Of a stretch of 64,000 nucleotides of DNA, positions 42,101 to 55,290 are shown in pieces. The notes beneath the pieces were generated by a model that worked only from the letters and a program-made list of their open reading frames with translations, did no database searches and was not told where the DNA came from. This stretch comes from Eledone cirrhosa (Eukaryota > Mollusca > Cephalopoda > Octopoda > Eledonidae). Each line of letters opens with the position of its first letter. Positions within the stretch are counted from its first letter, which is position 1. The position numbers and the translations under genes are program-made. Where the stretch lies: contig OZ024740.1 in NCBI GenBank assembly GCA_964016885.1, positions 5,600,950 to 5,664,949 on the forward strand. Direction: 5' to 3'.

Positions 42101-42206
42101 CCATACCACTACTGTTGGTACCTCCCATACCACTACTGTTGGTACCTCCCATACCATAACTGTTGGTACCACCAAATACCACTACTGTTGGTACCACCCA
42201 TACCAT
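36128..42206. repeat. 24-bp satellite array, about 250 copies, a KpnI site in nearly every unit
   Basis: The unit is 'gttggtacc(a/t)cccataccactact' or a close variant; six lines of 60 bases hold 15 units exactly. GGTACC recurs every 24 bp. Because 24 is a multiple of three, five of six frames stay open for long stretches (plus: T-T-V-G-T-x-H-T, I-P-L-L-L-V-P-P and Y-H-Y-C-W-Y-H-P repeats; minus: V-V-W-x-V-P-T-V and G-M-G-G-T-N-S-S repeats). The longest is 1057 codons. None has a non-repeat domain and no promoter is apparent, so I annotate no gene. Units of 20-21 bp lacking 'actact' ('cataccaactgttggtacc') cluster at 38905-39470 and shift the register. Higher-order duplications are present (288 bp apart at 39721/40009). 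Confidence 0.95.
38893..40300. repeat. Higher-order duplicated blocks in the 24-bp satellite
   Basis: A block with the rare variants 'taccatccatatcactaata' and 'ccatacaaatactg' starts at 39057 and again at 39481. Another block with the rare 'gttcgtaccaccc' starts at 39720 and again at 40008, exactly 12 units apart. Shared rare variants show that multi-unit segments were copied together. Confidence 0.8.
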
Positions 42207-42235
42207 CATGATGATAAAGGGATGAGATCTAAAAG
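42207..42235. other. Junction between the 24-bp and 65-bp satellites
   Basis: About 30 bp ('catgatgataaagggatgag' and following) fits neither unit. It contains a short 'atgatgat' that might be the remnant of a GAT-tailed retroelement. Confidence 0.6.
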
Positions 42236-45200
42236 AGGGTTTTTATCAAGACTCTGTGTCCCCTGTAGTGGCATGAAAGGGGTCTATTGTGGGGACTAAC
42301 AGAGGTTTTATCAAGACTCTGTGTCCCCTGTAGTGGCCTGAAAGGGGTCTATTGTGGGGACTAACAGAGGTTTTATCAAGACAATGTGTCCCCTGTAGCG
42401 GCCTGAAAGGGGTCTATTGTGGGGACTAACAGGTTTTATCAAGACTCTGTGTCCCCTGTAGTGGCCTGAAAGGGGTCTATTGTGGGGACTAACAGAGGTT
42501 TTATCAAGAAACTGTGTCCCCTGTAGTGGCCTGAAAGGGGTCTATTGTGGGGACTAACAGGTTTTATCAAGACTCTGTGTCCCCTGTAATGGCCTGAAAG
42601 GGGTCTATTGTGGGGACTAACAGGGTTTTTATCAAGACTCTGTGTCCCCTGTAGTGGCCTGAAAGGGGTCTATCGTGGGGACTAACAGATGTTTTATCAA
42701 GACTCTGTGTCCCCTGTAGTGGCCTGAAAGGGTTAAATTGTGGGGACTAACAGAGGTTTTATCAAGACTCTGTGTCCCCTGCAGTGGCCTGAAAGGGGTC
42801 TATTGTGGGGACTAACAGGGTTTTTATTAAGACTCTGTGTCCGCTGTAGTGGCCTGAAAGGGGTCTATTGTGGGGACTAACAGGGTTTTTATCAAGACTC
42901 TGTGTCTCCTGTAGTGGCCTGAAAGGGGTCTATTGTGGGGACTAACAGGGTTTTTATTAAGACTCTGTATCCCCAGTAGTGGCCTGAAAGGGGTCTATTG
43001 TGGGGACTAACAGGGTTTTTATCAAGACTCTGTGTCCCCTGTAGTGGCCTGAAAGGGGTCTATTGTGGGGACTAACTGGGTTTTTATCAAGACTCTGTGT
43101 CCCCTGTAGTGGACTAAAAGGGATCTATTGTGGGGACTAACAGGGTTTTTATCAAGACTCTGTGTCCCCTGCAGTGGCCTGAAAGGGGTCTATTGTGGGG
43201 ACTAACAGGGTTTTTATCAAGACTCTGTGTGGTCTGTAGTGGCCTGAAAGGGGTCTATTGTGGGGAGTAACAGGGTTTTTATCAAGACTCTGTGTCCCCT
43301 GCAGTGGCCTGAAAGGGGTCTATTGTGGGGACTAACAGGGTTTTTATCAAGAATCTGTGTCCCCTGCAGTGGCCTGAAAGGCGTCTATTGTGGGGACTAA
43401 CAGAGGTTATATGAAGACAATGTGTCCCCTGTAGTGGCCTGAAAGGGGTCTTTTGTGGGGACTAACAGATGTTTTATCAAGACTCCGTGTCCCATGTAGT
43501 GGCCTGAAAGGCTTCTATTGAGGGGAGTAACAGGGTTTTTATCAAGACTCTGGGTCCCCTGTAGTGGCCTGAAAGGGGTCTATTGTGGGGACTAACAGAG
43601 GTTTTATCAAGACTCTGTGTCCCCTGTAGTGGCTTGAAAAGGGTCTATTGTGGGGACTACAAGAGGTTTTATGAAGACTCTGTGTCCCCTGTAGTGGCCT
43701 GAGAGGGGTTTATTGTTGGGCCTAACAGAGGTTTTATCAAGACTCTGTGTCCCCTGTAATGGCCTGAAAGGGGTCTATTGTGGGGACTAACAGGGTTTTT
43801 ATCAAGACTCTGTGTCCCCTGTAGTGGCCTGAAAGGGGTCTATTGTCGGGAGTAACAGATGTTTTATCAAGACTCTGTGTCTCCTGTAGTGGCCTGAAAG
43901 GGGTCTAGTGCGGGGACTAATAGAGGTTTTATCGAGACCCTGTGTCTCCTGTAGTGGCCTGAAAGGGGTTTATTGTGGGGACTAACAGAGGTTTTATTAA
44001 GACTCTGTGTCCCCTGTAGTGGCTTGAAAGGGGTTTATTGTGGGGACTACCAGAGGTTTTATCAAGACTCTGTGTCCCCTGTAGTGGCCTGAGAGGGGTT
44101 TATTTTTGGGCCTAACAGAGGTTTTATCAAGACTCTGTGTCCCCTGTAATGGCATGAAAGGGGTCTATTATGGGGACTAACAGATGTTTTATCAAGACTC
44201 TGTGTCCCCTGTAGTGGCCTGAAAGGGGTCTAGTGTGGGGACTAACAGGGTTTTTATCAAGATTCTGTGTCCCCTGTAGTGGCCTGAAAGGGGTCTATTG
44301 TGGGAACTAACAGAGGTTTTATCAAGATTCTGTGTCTCCTGTAGTGGCCTGAAAGGGGTCTATTGTGGGAACTAACAGAGGTTTTATCAAGACTCTGTGT
44401 CTCCTGTAGTGGCCTGAAAGGGGTCTATTGTGGGGACTAACAGGGTATTTATCAAGACTCTGTGTCTCCTGTAGTGGCCTGAAAGGGGTCTATTGTGGGG
44501 ACTAACAGATGTTTTATCAAGACTCTGTGTCCCCTGTAATGGCCTGAAAGGGGTCTATTGTGTGAACGAACAGGGTTTTTATCAAGACTCTGTGTCCCCT
44601 GTAGTGGCCTGAAAGGGGTCTATTGTGGGGACTAACAGATGTTTTATCAAGACTCTGTGTCCCCTGTAGTGGCCTGAAAGGGTTCTAGTGTGGGGACTAA
44701 CAGAGGTTTTATCAAGACCCTGTGTCCCCTGTAGTGGACTGAAAGGGGTAAATTGTGGGGACTAACAGGGTTTTATCAAGACTCTGTGTCCCCTGTAGTG
44801 GCCTGAAAGGGGTCTAGTGTGGGGACTAACAGGGTTTTTATCAAGACTCCGTGTCCCCTGTAGTCGCCTGAAAGGGGTCTATTGTGGGAACTAACAGAGG
44901 TTTTATCAAGACTCTGTGTCCGCTGTAGTGGCCTGAAAGGGGTTATATTGTGTGGACTAACAGGGTTTTTATCAAGACTCTGTGTCTCCTGTAGTGGCCT
45001 GAAAGGGGTCTATTGTGGGGACTAACAGTGGTTTTATCAAGACCCTGTGTCCCCTGTAGTGGCCTGAAAGGGGTCTATTGTGGGGACTAATAGGGTTTTT
45101 ATGAAGACTCTGTGTCCCCTGTAGTGGCCTGAAAGGTATCTATTGTGGGGACTAACAGGGTTTTTATCAAGACTCTGTGTCCCCTGTAGTGGCGTGAAAG

Positions 45201-48200
45201 GGGTCTATTGTGGGGACAAGCAGGGTTTTTATTAAGACTCTGTGTCCCCTGTAGTGGCCTGAAAGGGGTCTATTGTGGGGACTAACAGGGTTTTTATCAA
45301 GAATCTGTGTCCCCTGCTGTGGCCTGAAAGGGGTCTATTGTGGGGACTAACAGATGTTTTATCAAGACTCTGTGTCCCCTGTAGTGGCCTGAAAGGGGTC
45401 TATTGTGGGGACTAACAGGGTTTTTATCAAGAATCTGTGTCCCCTGCTGTGGACTGAAAGGTGTCTATTGTGGGGACTAACAGGGTTTTTATTAAGACTC
45501 TGTGTCCCCTGTCGTGGCCTGAAAGGGTTCTATTGTGGGGACTAGCAGGTTTTTATCAAGACTCTGTGTCCCCTGCAGTGGCCTGAAAGGGGTCTATCGT
45601 GGGGACTAACAGGATTTTTATCAAGACTCTGGGTCCCCTGTAGTGGCCTGAAAGGGGTCTATTGTGGGGACTAACAGGGTTTTTATTAAGACTCTGTGTC
45701 CCCTGTGGTGGCCTGAAAGGGGTCTATTGTGGGGACTAACAGATGTTTTATCAAGACTCTGTGTCCCCTGTAGTGGCCTGAAAGGGGTCTATTGTGGGGA
45801 CTAACAGGGTCTTTATCAAGACTCTGGGTCCCCTGTAGTGGCCTGAAAGGGATCTATTGTGGGGACTAACAGGGTTTTTATCAAGACTCTGTGTCCCCTG
45901 TAGTGGCCTGAAAGGGGTCTATTGTGGGGACTAACAGGGTTTTTATCAAATATCTGTGTCCCCTGCTGTGGCCTGAAAGGGGTCTATTGTGGGGACTAAC
46001 AGGGTTTTTATCAAGACTCTGTGTCTCCTGTAGTTGCCTGAAAGGGGTCTATTGTGGGGACTAACAGGGTTTTTATTAAGACTCTGTATCCCCAGTAGTG
46101 GCCTGAAAGGGGTCTATTGTGGGGACTAACAGGGTTTTTATCAAGACTCTGTGTCCCATGTAGTGGCCTGAAAGGGATCTATTTTGGGGACTAACAGGGT
46201 TTTTATCAAGACTCTGTGTCCCCTGTAGTGGCCTGAAAGGGGTCTATTGTGGGGACTAACAGGGTTTTTATCAAGGATCTCCGTCCCCTGCAGTGGCCCA
46301 AAAAGGGTAAATTATGGGGACTAACAGAGGTTTTATCAAGACTCTGTGTCCCCTGTAGTGACCTGAAATGTGTCTATTGTGGGGTCTAACAGGGTTTTTA
46401 TCAAGACTCTGTGTGCTCTGTATTGGCGTGAAAGGGGTCTATTGTGGGGACTAACAGGGTTTTTATCAAGAATCTGTGTCCCCTGCAGTGGCCTGAAAGG
46501 CGTCTATTGTGGGGACTAACAGGGTTTTTATCAAGAATCTGTGTCCCCTGCAGTGGCCTGAAAGGCGTCTATTGTGGGGACTAACAGTGTTTTTATCAAG
46601 ACTCTGTGTCCCCTGTAGTGGCCCGAAAGGTGTGAAGTGTGGGGACTAACAGAGGTTTTATCAAGACCCTGTGTCCCCTGTAGTGGCCTGAAAGGGGTAA
46701 ATTGTGGGAACTAACAGAGGTTTTATCAAGACTCCGTGTCCCATGTAGTGGCCTGAAAGGCTTCTATTTAAGGGAGTAACAGGGTTTTTATCAAGACTCT
46801 GGGTCCCCTGTAGTGGCCTGAAAGGGGTCTATTGTGGGGACTAACAGAGGTTTTATCAAGACTCTGTGTCCCCTGTAGTGGCTTGAAAGGGGTTTATTGT
46901 GGGGACTACCAGAGGTTTTATCAAGACTCTGTGTCCCCTGTAGTGGCCTGAGAGGGGTTTATTTTTGGGCCTAACAGAGGTTTTATCAAGACTCTGTGTC
47001 CCCTGTAATGGCCTGAAAGGGGTCTATTGTGGGGACTAACAGATGTTTTATCAAGACTCTGAGTCCCCTGTAGTGGCCTGAAAGGGGTCTAGTGTGGGGA
47101 CTAACAGAGATTTTATCAAGACCCTGTGTCCCCTGTAGTGGCCTGAAAGGGGTCTATTGTGGGGACTCACAGGGTTTTTATCAAGACTCTGTGTCCCCTG
47201 TAGTGGCCTGAAAGGTATCTATTGTGGGGACTAACAGGGTTTTTATCAAGACTCTGTGTACCCTGTACTGGCGTGAAAGGAGTCTATTGTGGGGACAAAC
47301 AGGGTTTTTATTAAGACTCTGTGTCCCCTGTAGTGGCCTGAAAGGGGTCTATTGTGGGGACTAACAGATGTTTTATCAAGACTCTGTGTCCCCTGTAGTG
47401 GCCTGAAAGGGGTCTATTGTGGGGACTAACAGGGTTTTTATCAAGAATCTGTGTCCCCTGTATTGGCCTGAAAGGGGTCTATTGTGGGGACTAACAGGGT
47501 TTTTATCAAGACTCTGGGTACCCTGTAGTGGCCTGAAAGAGGTCTATTTTGGGGACTAACAGGGTTTTTATCAAGAATCTGTGTCCCCTGCAGTGGCCTG
47601 AAAGGCGTCTATTGTGGGGACTAACAGAGGTTTTATCAAGACGCTGTGTCTGCTGTAGTGGCCTGAAAGGGGTCTATTGTGGGGACTAACAGGGTTTTTA
47701 TCAAACTCTGGGTCCCGTGTAGTGACCTGAAAGGGGTCTATTGTGGGGACTAACAGGGTTTTTATCAAGACTCTGTGTCCCCTGTAGTGGCCTCAATGGG
47801 GTCTATTTTGGGGACTAACAGAGGTTTTATCAAGACTCTGTGTCCCCTGTAGTGGCCTGAAAGGGATCTAGTGTGGGGACTAACCGAGGTTTTATCAAGA
47901 CTCTGTGTCCCCTGTAGTGGTCTGATATGGGTAAATTGTGGGGACTAACAGAGGTTTTATCAAGTCTCTGTGTCCCCTGTCGTGGCCTGAAAGGGGTCTA
48001 TTGTGGGGACTAACAGGGTTTTTATCAAGACTCTGTGTCCCCTGTAGTGGCCTGAATTGGGTCTATTGTGGGGACTAACAGAGGTTTTATCAAGACGCTG
48101 TGTCCGCTGTAGTGGCCTGAAAGGGGTCTATTGTGGGGACTAGCAGGGTTTTTATCAAACTCTGGGTCCCGTGTAGTGGCCTGAAAGGGGTCTATTGTGG

Positions 48201-48209
48201 GGACTAACA

Positions 48210-51200
48210 GGGTTTTTAACAAGACTCTGTGTCCCCTGTAGTGGCCTGAATGGGGTCTATTGTCGGGACTACCAGAGGTTTTATCAAGACGCTGTGTTCG
48301 CTGTAGTGGCCTGAAAGGGGTCTATTGTGGGGACTAACAGGGTTTTTATCAAACTCTGGGTCCCGTGTTGTGGCCTGAAAGGGGTCTATTGTGGGGACTA
48401 ACAGGGTTTTTATCAAGACTCTGTGTCTCCTGTAGTGGCCTGAAAGGGGTCTATTGTGGGGACTAACAGGGTTTTTATTAAGACTCTGTATCCCCAGTAG
48501 TGGCCTGAAAGGGGTCTATTGTGGGGACTAACAGGGTTTTTATCAAGACTCTGTGTCCCCTGTAGTGGCCTGAAAGGTGTCTATTGTGGGGACTAACTGG
48601 GTTTTTATCAAGACTCTGTGTCCCCTGTAGTGGACTAAAAGGGATCTATTGTGGGGACTAACAGGGTTTTTATCAAGACTCTGTGTCCCCTGCAGTGGCC
48701 TGAAAGGGGTCTATTGTGGGGACTAACAGGGTTTTTATCAAGACTCTGTGTGGTCTGTAGTGGCCTGAAAGGGGTCTATTGTGGGGAGTAACAGGGTTTT
48801 TATCAAGACTCTGTGTCCCCTGCAGTGGCCTGAAAGGGGTCTATTGTGGGGACTAACAGGGTTTTTATCAAGAATCTGTGTCCCCTGCAGTGGCCTGAAA
48901 GGCGTCTATTGTGGGGACTAACAGAGGTTATATGAAGACAATGTGTCCCCTGTAGTGGCCTGAAAGGGGTCTTTTGTGGGGACTAACAGATGTTTTATCA
49001 AGACTCCGTGTCCCATGTAGTGGCCTGAAAGGCTTCTATTGAGGGGAGTAACAGGGTTTTTATCAAGACTCTGGGTCCCCTGTAGTGGCCTGAAAGGGGT
49101 CTATTGTGGGGACTAACAGAGGTTTTATCAAGACTCTGTGTCCCCTGTAGTGGCTTGAAAAGGGTCTATTGTGGGGACTACAAGAGGTTTTATGAAGACT
49201 CTGTGTCCCCTGTAGTGGCCTGAGAGGGGTTTATTGTTGGGCCTAACAGAGGTTTTATCAAGACTCTGTGTCCCCTGTAATGGCCTGAAAGGGGTCTATT
49301 GTGGGGACTAACAGGGTTTTTAACAAGACTCTGTGTCCCCTGTAGTGGCCTGAATGGGGTCTATTGTCGGGACTACCAGAGGTTTTATCAAGACGCTGTG
49401 TTCGCTGTAGTGGCCTGAAAGGGGTCTATTGTGGGGACTAACAGGGTTTTTATCAAACTCTGGGTCCCGTGTAGTGGCCTGAAAGGGGTCTATTGTGGGG
49501 ACTAACAGGGTTTTTATCAAGACTCTGTGTCTCCTGTAGTGGCCTGAAAGGGGTCTATTGTGGGGACTAACAGGGTTTTTATTAAGACTCTGTATCCCCA
49601 GTAGTGGCCTGAAAGGGGTCTATTGTGGGGACTAACAGGGTTTTTATCAAGACTCTGTGTCCCCTGTAGTGGCCTGAAAGGGGTCTATTGTGGGGACTAA
49701 CTGGGTTTTTATCAAGACTCTGTGTCCCCTGTAGTGGACTAAAAGGGATCTATTGTGGGGACTAACAGGGTTTTTATCAAGACTCTGTGTCCCCTGCAGT
49801 GGCCTGAAAGGGGTCTATTGTGGGGACTAACAGGGTTTTTATCAAGACTCTGTGTGGTCTGTAGTGGCCTGAAAGGGGTCTATTGTGGGGAGTAACAGGG
49901 TTTTTATCAAGACTCTGTGTCCCCTGCAGTGGCCTGAAAGGGGTCTATTGTGGGGACTAACAGGGTTTTTATCAAGAATCTGTGTCCCCTGCAGTGGCCT
50001 GAAAGGCGTCTATTGTGGGGACTAACAGAGGTTATATGAAGACAATGTGTCCCCTGTAGTGGCCTGAAAGGGGTCTTTTGTGGGGACTAACAGATGTTTT
50101 ATCAAGACTCCGTGTCCCATGTAGTGGCCTGAAAGGCTTCTATTGAGGGGAGTAACAGGGTTTTTATCAAGACTCTGGGTCCCCTGTAGTGGCCTGAAAG
50201 GGGTCTATTGTGGGGACTAACAGGGTTTTTAACAAGACTCTGTGTCCCCTGTAGTGGCCTGAATGGGGTCTATTGTCGGGACTACCAGAGGTTTTATCAA
50301 GACGCTGTGTTCGCTGTAGTGGCCTGAAAGGGGTCTATTGTGGGGACTAACAGGGTTTTTATCAAACTCTGGGTCCCGTGTAGTGGCCTGAAAGGGGTCT
50401 ATTGTGGGGACTAACAGGGTTTTTATCAAGACTCTGTGTCTCCTGTAGTGGCCTGAAAGGGGTCTATTGTGGGGACTAACAGGGTTTTTATTAAGACTCT
50501 GTATCCCCAGTAGTGGCCTGAAAGGGGTCTATTGTGGGGACTAACAGGGTTTTTATCAAGACTCTGTGTCCCCTGTAGTGGCCTGAAAGGGGTCTATTGT
50601 GGGGACTAACTGGGTTTTTATCAAGACTCTGTGTCCCCTGTAGTGGACTAAAAGGGATCTATTGTGGGGACTAACAGGGTTTTTATCAAGACTCTGTGTC
50701 CCCTGCAGTGGCCTGAAAGGGGTCTATTGTGGGGACTAACAGGGTTTTTATCAAGAATCTGTGTCCCCTGCAGTGGCCTGAAAGGCGTCTATTGTGGGGA
50801 CTAACAGAGGTTATATGAAGACAATGTGTCCCCTGTAGTGGCCTGAAAGGGGTCTTTTGTGGGGACTAACAGATGTTTTATCAAGACTCCGTGTCCCATG
50901 TAGTGGCCTGAAAGGCTTCTATTGAGGGGAGTAACAGGGTTTTTATCAAGACTCTGGGTCCCCTGTAGTGGCCTGAAAGGGGTCTATTGTGGGGACTAAC
51001 AGAGGTTTTATCAAGACTCTGTGTCCCCTGTAGTGGCTTGAAAAGGGTCTATTGTGGGGACTACAAGAGGTTTTATGAAGACTCTGTGTCCCCTGTAGTG
51101 GCCTGAGAGGGGTTTATTGTTGGGCCTAACAGAGGTTTTATCAAGACTCTGTGTCCCCTGTAATGGCCTGAAAGGGGTCTATTGTGGGGACTAACAGGGT

Positions 51201-52310
51201 TTTTAACAAGACTCTGTGTCCCCTGTAGTGGCCTGAATGGGGTCTATTGTCGGGACTACCAGAGGTTTTATCAAGACGCTGTGTTCGCTGTAGTGGCCTG
51301 AAAGGGGTCTATTGTGGGGACTAACAGGGTTTTTATCAAACTCTGGGTCCCGTGTAGTGGCCTGAAAGGGGTCTATTGTGGGGACTAACAGGGTTTTTAT
51401 CAAGACTCTGTGTCTCCTGTAGTGGCCTGAAAGGGGTCTATTGTGGGGACTAACAGGGTTTTTATTAAGACTCTGTATCCCCAGTAGTGGCCTGAAAGGG
51501 GTCTATTGTGGGGACTAACAGGGTTTTTATCAAGACTCTGTGTCCCCTGTAGTGGCCTGAAAGGGGTCTATTGTGGGGACTAACTGGGTTTTTATCAAGA
51601 CTCTGTGTCCCCTGTAGTGGACTAAAAGGGATCTATTGTGGGGACTAACAGGGTTTTTATCAAGACTCTGTGTCCCCTGCAGTGGCCTGAAAGGGGTCTA
51701 TTGTGGGGACTAACAGGGTTTTTATCAAGACTCTGTGTGGTCTGTAGTGGCCTGAAAGGGGTCTATTGTGGGGAGTAACAGGGTTTTTATCAAGACTCTG
51801 TGTCCCCTGCAGTGGCCTGAAAGGGGTCTATTGTGGGGACTAACAGGGTTTTTATCAAGAATCTGTGTCCCCTGCAGTGGCCTGAAAGGCGTCTATTGTG
51901 GGGACTAACAGAGGTTATATGAAGACAATGTGTCCCCTGTAGTGGCCTGAAAGGGGTCTTTTGTGGGGACTAACAGATGTTTTATCAAGACTCCGTGTCC
52001 CATGTAGTGGCCTGAAAGGCTTCTATTGAGGGGAGTAACAGGGTTTTTATCAAGACTCTGGGTCCCCTGTAGTGGCCTGAAAGGGGTCTATTGTGGGGAC
52101 TAACAGAGGTTTTATCAAGACTCTGTGTCCCCTGTAGTGGCTTGAAAAGGGTCTATTGTGGGGACTACAAGAGGTTTTATGAAGACTCTGTGTCCCCTGT
52201 AGTGGCCTGAGAGGGGTTTATTGTTGGGCCTAACAGAGGTTTTATCAAGACTCTGTGTCCCCTGTAATGGCCTGAAAGGGGTCTATTGTGGGGACTAACA
52301 GGGTTTTTAT
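48210..52310. repeat. Tandem higher-order repeats of the 65-bp satellite (about 0.9-1.1 kb each)
   Basis: A marker unit with 'gggtttttaacaagactc' followed by 'cgggactaccagagg' and 'gacgctgtgttcgctg' occurs at 48210, 49314, 50223 and 51197. Spacings of 1104, 909 and 974 bp correspond to 17, 14 and 15 units minus one base. The unit order between markers is the same apart from deleted units. Part of the block (with 'tatccccagtagtgg', 'tgtgtggtctgtagtgg' and 'gaagacaatgtgtcc') also appears once at about 42950-43980. Confidence 0.85.
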
Positions 52311-52494
52311 CAAGACTCTGTGTCCCCTGTAGTGGCCTGAAAGGGGTCTATTGTCGGGAGTAACAGATGTTTTATCAAGACTCTGTGTCTCCTGTAGTGG
52401 CCTGAAAGGGGTCTAGTGCGGGGACTAATAGAGGTTTTATCGAGACCCTGTGTCTCCTGTAGTGGCCTGAAAGGGGTTTATTGTGGGGACTAAC

Positions 52495-55290
52495 AGAGGT
52501 TTTATCAAGCAGGGTTTTTATCAAGACTCTGTGTCCCCTGTAGTGGCCTGAAAAGGGTCTATTGTGGGGTCTAACAGAGGTTTTATCAAGACTCTGTGTC
52601 CCCTGTAGTGGCTTGAAAGGGGTTTATTGTGGGGACTACCAGAGGTTTTATCAAGACACTGTGTCCCCTGTAGTGGCCTGAAAGGGGTTTATTGTGGGGA
52701 CTAACAGAGGTTTTATTAAGACTCTGTGTCCCCTGTAATGGCCTGAAAGGGGTAAATTGTGGGGTCTAACAGGGTTTTTATCAAGACTCTGTGTGCTCTG
52801 TAGTGGCCTGAAAGGGGTCTATTGTGGGGAGTAACAGGGTTTTTATCAAGACTCTGTGTCCCCTGCAGTGGCCTGAAAGGGGTCTATTGTGGGGACTAAC
52901 AGGGTTTTTATCAAGACTCTGTGTCCCCTGTAGTGGCCTGAATGGGGTTTATTGTGGGGACTAACAGGGTTTTTATCAAGGCGCTGGGTCCCCTGTAGTG
53001 GCCTAAAAGGGGTCTATTGTGGGGACTAACAGGGTATTTATCAAGAATCTGTGTCCCCTGCAGTGGCCTGAATGGCGTCTATTGTGAGGACTAACAGAGG
53101 TTATATGAAGACAATGTGTCCCCTGTAGTGGCCTGAAAGGGGTCTTTTGTGGGGACTAACAGATGTTTTATCAAGACTCCGTGTCCCATGTATTGGCCTG
53201 AAAGGGGTCTATTATGGGGAGTAACAGGCTTTTTATCAAGACTCTGGGTCCCCTGTAGTGGCCTGAAAGGGGTCTATTGTGGGGACTAACAGGGTTTTTA
53301 TCAAGAATCTGTGTCCCCTGCAGTGGCCTGAATGGCGTCTATTGTGAGGACTAACAGAGGTTATATGAAGACAATGTGTCCCCTGTAGTGGCCTGAAAGG
53401 GGTCTTTTGTGGGGACTAACAGATGTTTTATCAAGACTCCGTGTCCCATGTAGTGGCCTTAAAGGCTTCTATTGAGGAGAGTAACAGGGTTTTTATCAAG
53501 ACTCTGGGTCCCCTGTAGTGGCCTGAAAGGGGTCTATTGTGGGGACTAACAGAGGATTTATCAAGACTCTGTGTCCCCTGTAGTGGCTTGAAAGGGGTTT
53601 ATTGTGGGGACAAACCAGAGGTCTTATCAATACTCTGTGTCCCCTGTAGTGGCCTGAGAGGGGTTTATTGTTGGGCCTAACAGAGGTTTTATCAAGACTC
53701 TGTGTCCCCTTTAATGGCCTGAAAGGGATCTATTGTGGGGACTAACAGGGTTTTTATCAAGACTCTGTGTCCCCTGTAGTAGCCTGAAAGGGGTCTATTG
53801 TGGGGACTACCAGAGGTTTTATCAAGACTCTGTGTCCCCTGTAATGGCCTTAAAGGCTTCTATTGAGGAGAGTAACAGGGTTTTTATCAAGATTCTGGGT
53901 CCCCTGAAGTGGCCTGAAAGGGGTCTATTGTGGGGACTAACAGAGGTTTTATCAAGACTCTGGGTCCCCTGTAGTGGCCTGAAAGGGGTCTATTGTGGGG
54001 ACTAACAGGGTTTTTATCAAGACTCTGTGTCCCCTGTAGTGGCCTGAAAAGGGTCTATTGTGGGGACTAACAGGGTTTTTATCAAGACTCTGTGTCCCCT
54101 GTAGTGGCCTGAAAGGGGTCTTTTGTGGGGACTAACAGGGTTTTTATCAAGAATCTGTGTCCCCTGCAGTGGCCTGAAAGGCGTCTATTGTGGGGACTAA
54201 CAGAGGTTATATGAAGACAATGTGTCCCCTGTAGTGGCCTGAAATGGGTCTTTTGTGGGGACTAACAGATGTTTTTTCAAGACTCCGTGTCCCATGTAGT
54301 GGCCTTAAAGGCTTCTATTGAGGAGAGTAACAGGGTTTTTATCAAGACTCTGGGTCCCCTGTAGTGGCCTGAAAGGGGTCTATTGTGGGGACTAACAGGG
54401 TTTTTATCAAGACTCTGTGTGGTCTGTAGTGGCCTGAAAGGGGTCTATTGTGGGGAGTAACAGGGTTTTTATCAAGACTCTGTGTCCCCTGCAGTGGCCT
54501 GAAAGGGGTCTATTGTGGGGACTAACAGGGTTTTTATCAAGAATCTGTGTCCCCTGCAGTGGCCTGAAAGGCGTCTATTGTGGGGACTAACAGAGATTAT
54601 ATGAAGACAATGTGTCCCCTGTAGTGGCCTGAAAGGGGTCTTTTGTGGGGACTAACAGATGTTTTATCAAGACTCCGTGTCCCATGTAGTGGCCTGAAAG
54701 GTTTCTATTGAGAGGAGTAACAGGGTTTTTATCAAGACTCTGGGTCCCCTGTAGTGGCCTGAAAGGGGTCTATTGTGGGGACTAACAGAGGTTTTATCAA
54801 GACTCTGTGTCCCCTGTAGTGGCCTGAGAGGGGTTTATTGTTGGGCCCAACAGATGTTTTATCAAGCAGGGTTTTTATCAAGACTCTGTGTCCCCTGTAG
54901 TGGCCTGTAAAGGGTCTATTGTGGGGTCTAACAGAGGTTTTATCATGACTCTGTGTCCCCTGTAATGGCCTGAAAGGGGTCTATTGTGGGGACTAACAGA
55001 GGTTTTATCAAGACTCTGTGTCCCCTGTAATGGCCTGAAAGGGGTCTATTGTGGGGACTAACAGGGTTTTTATCAAGACTCTGTGTTCCCTGTAGTGGCC
55101 TGAAAGGGCTCTATTGTCGGGAGTAACAGATGTTTTATCAAGACTCTGTGTCCCCTGTAGTGGCCTGAAAGGGGTCTAGTGTGGGGACTAATAGAGGTTT
55201 TATCAAGACCCTGTGTCTCCTGTAGTGGCCTGAAAGGGGTTTATTGTGGGGACTAACAGAGGTTTTCTCAAGCAGGGTTTTTATCAAGAC
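52495..55290. repeat. Recurrent truncated unit in the 65-bp satellite
   Basis: At about 52502, 54860 and 55268 one unit is cut short to 'ggtttt(a/c)tcaagcaggg' and the next begins at once. The same broken junction in three places shows that a deletion-bearing block was itself copied. Confidence 0.75.

Noticed and set aside
48216..51403. Four identical 66-codon frames on the minus strand
   Set aside because: They come from copied three-unit runs of the 65-bp satellite, where the frame rotates every unit; they mark the higher-order repeats, not genes.
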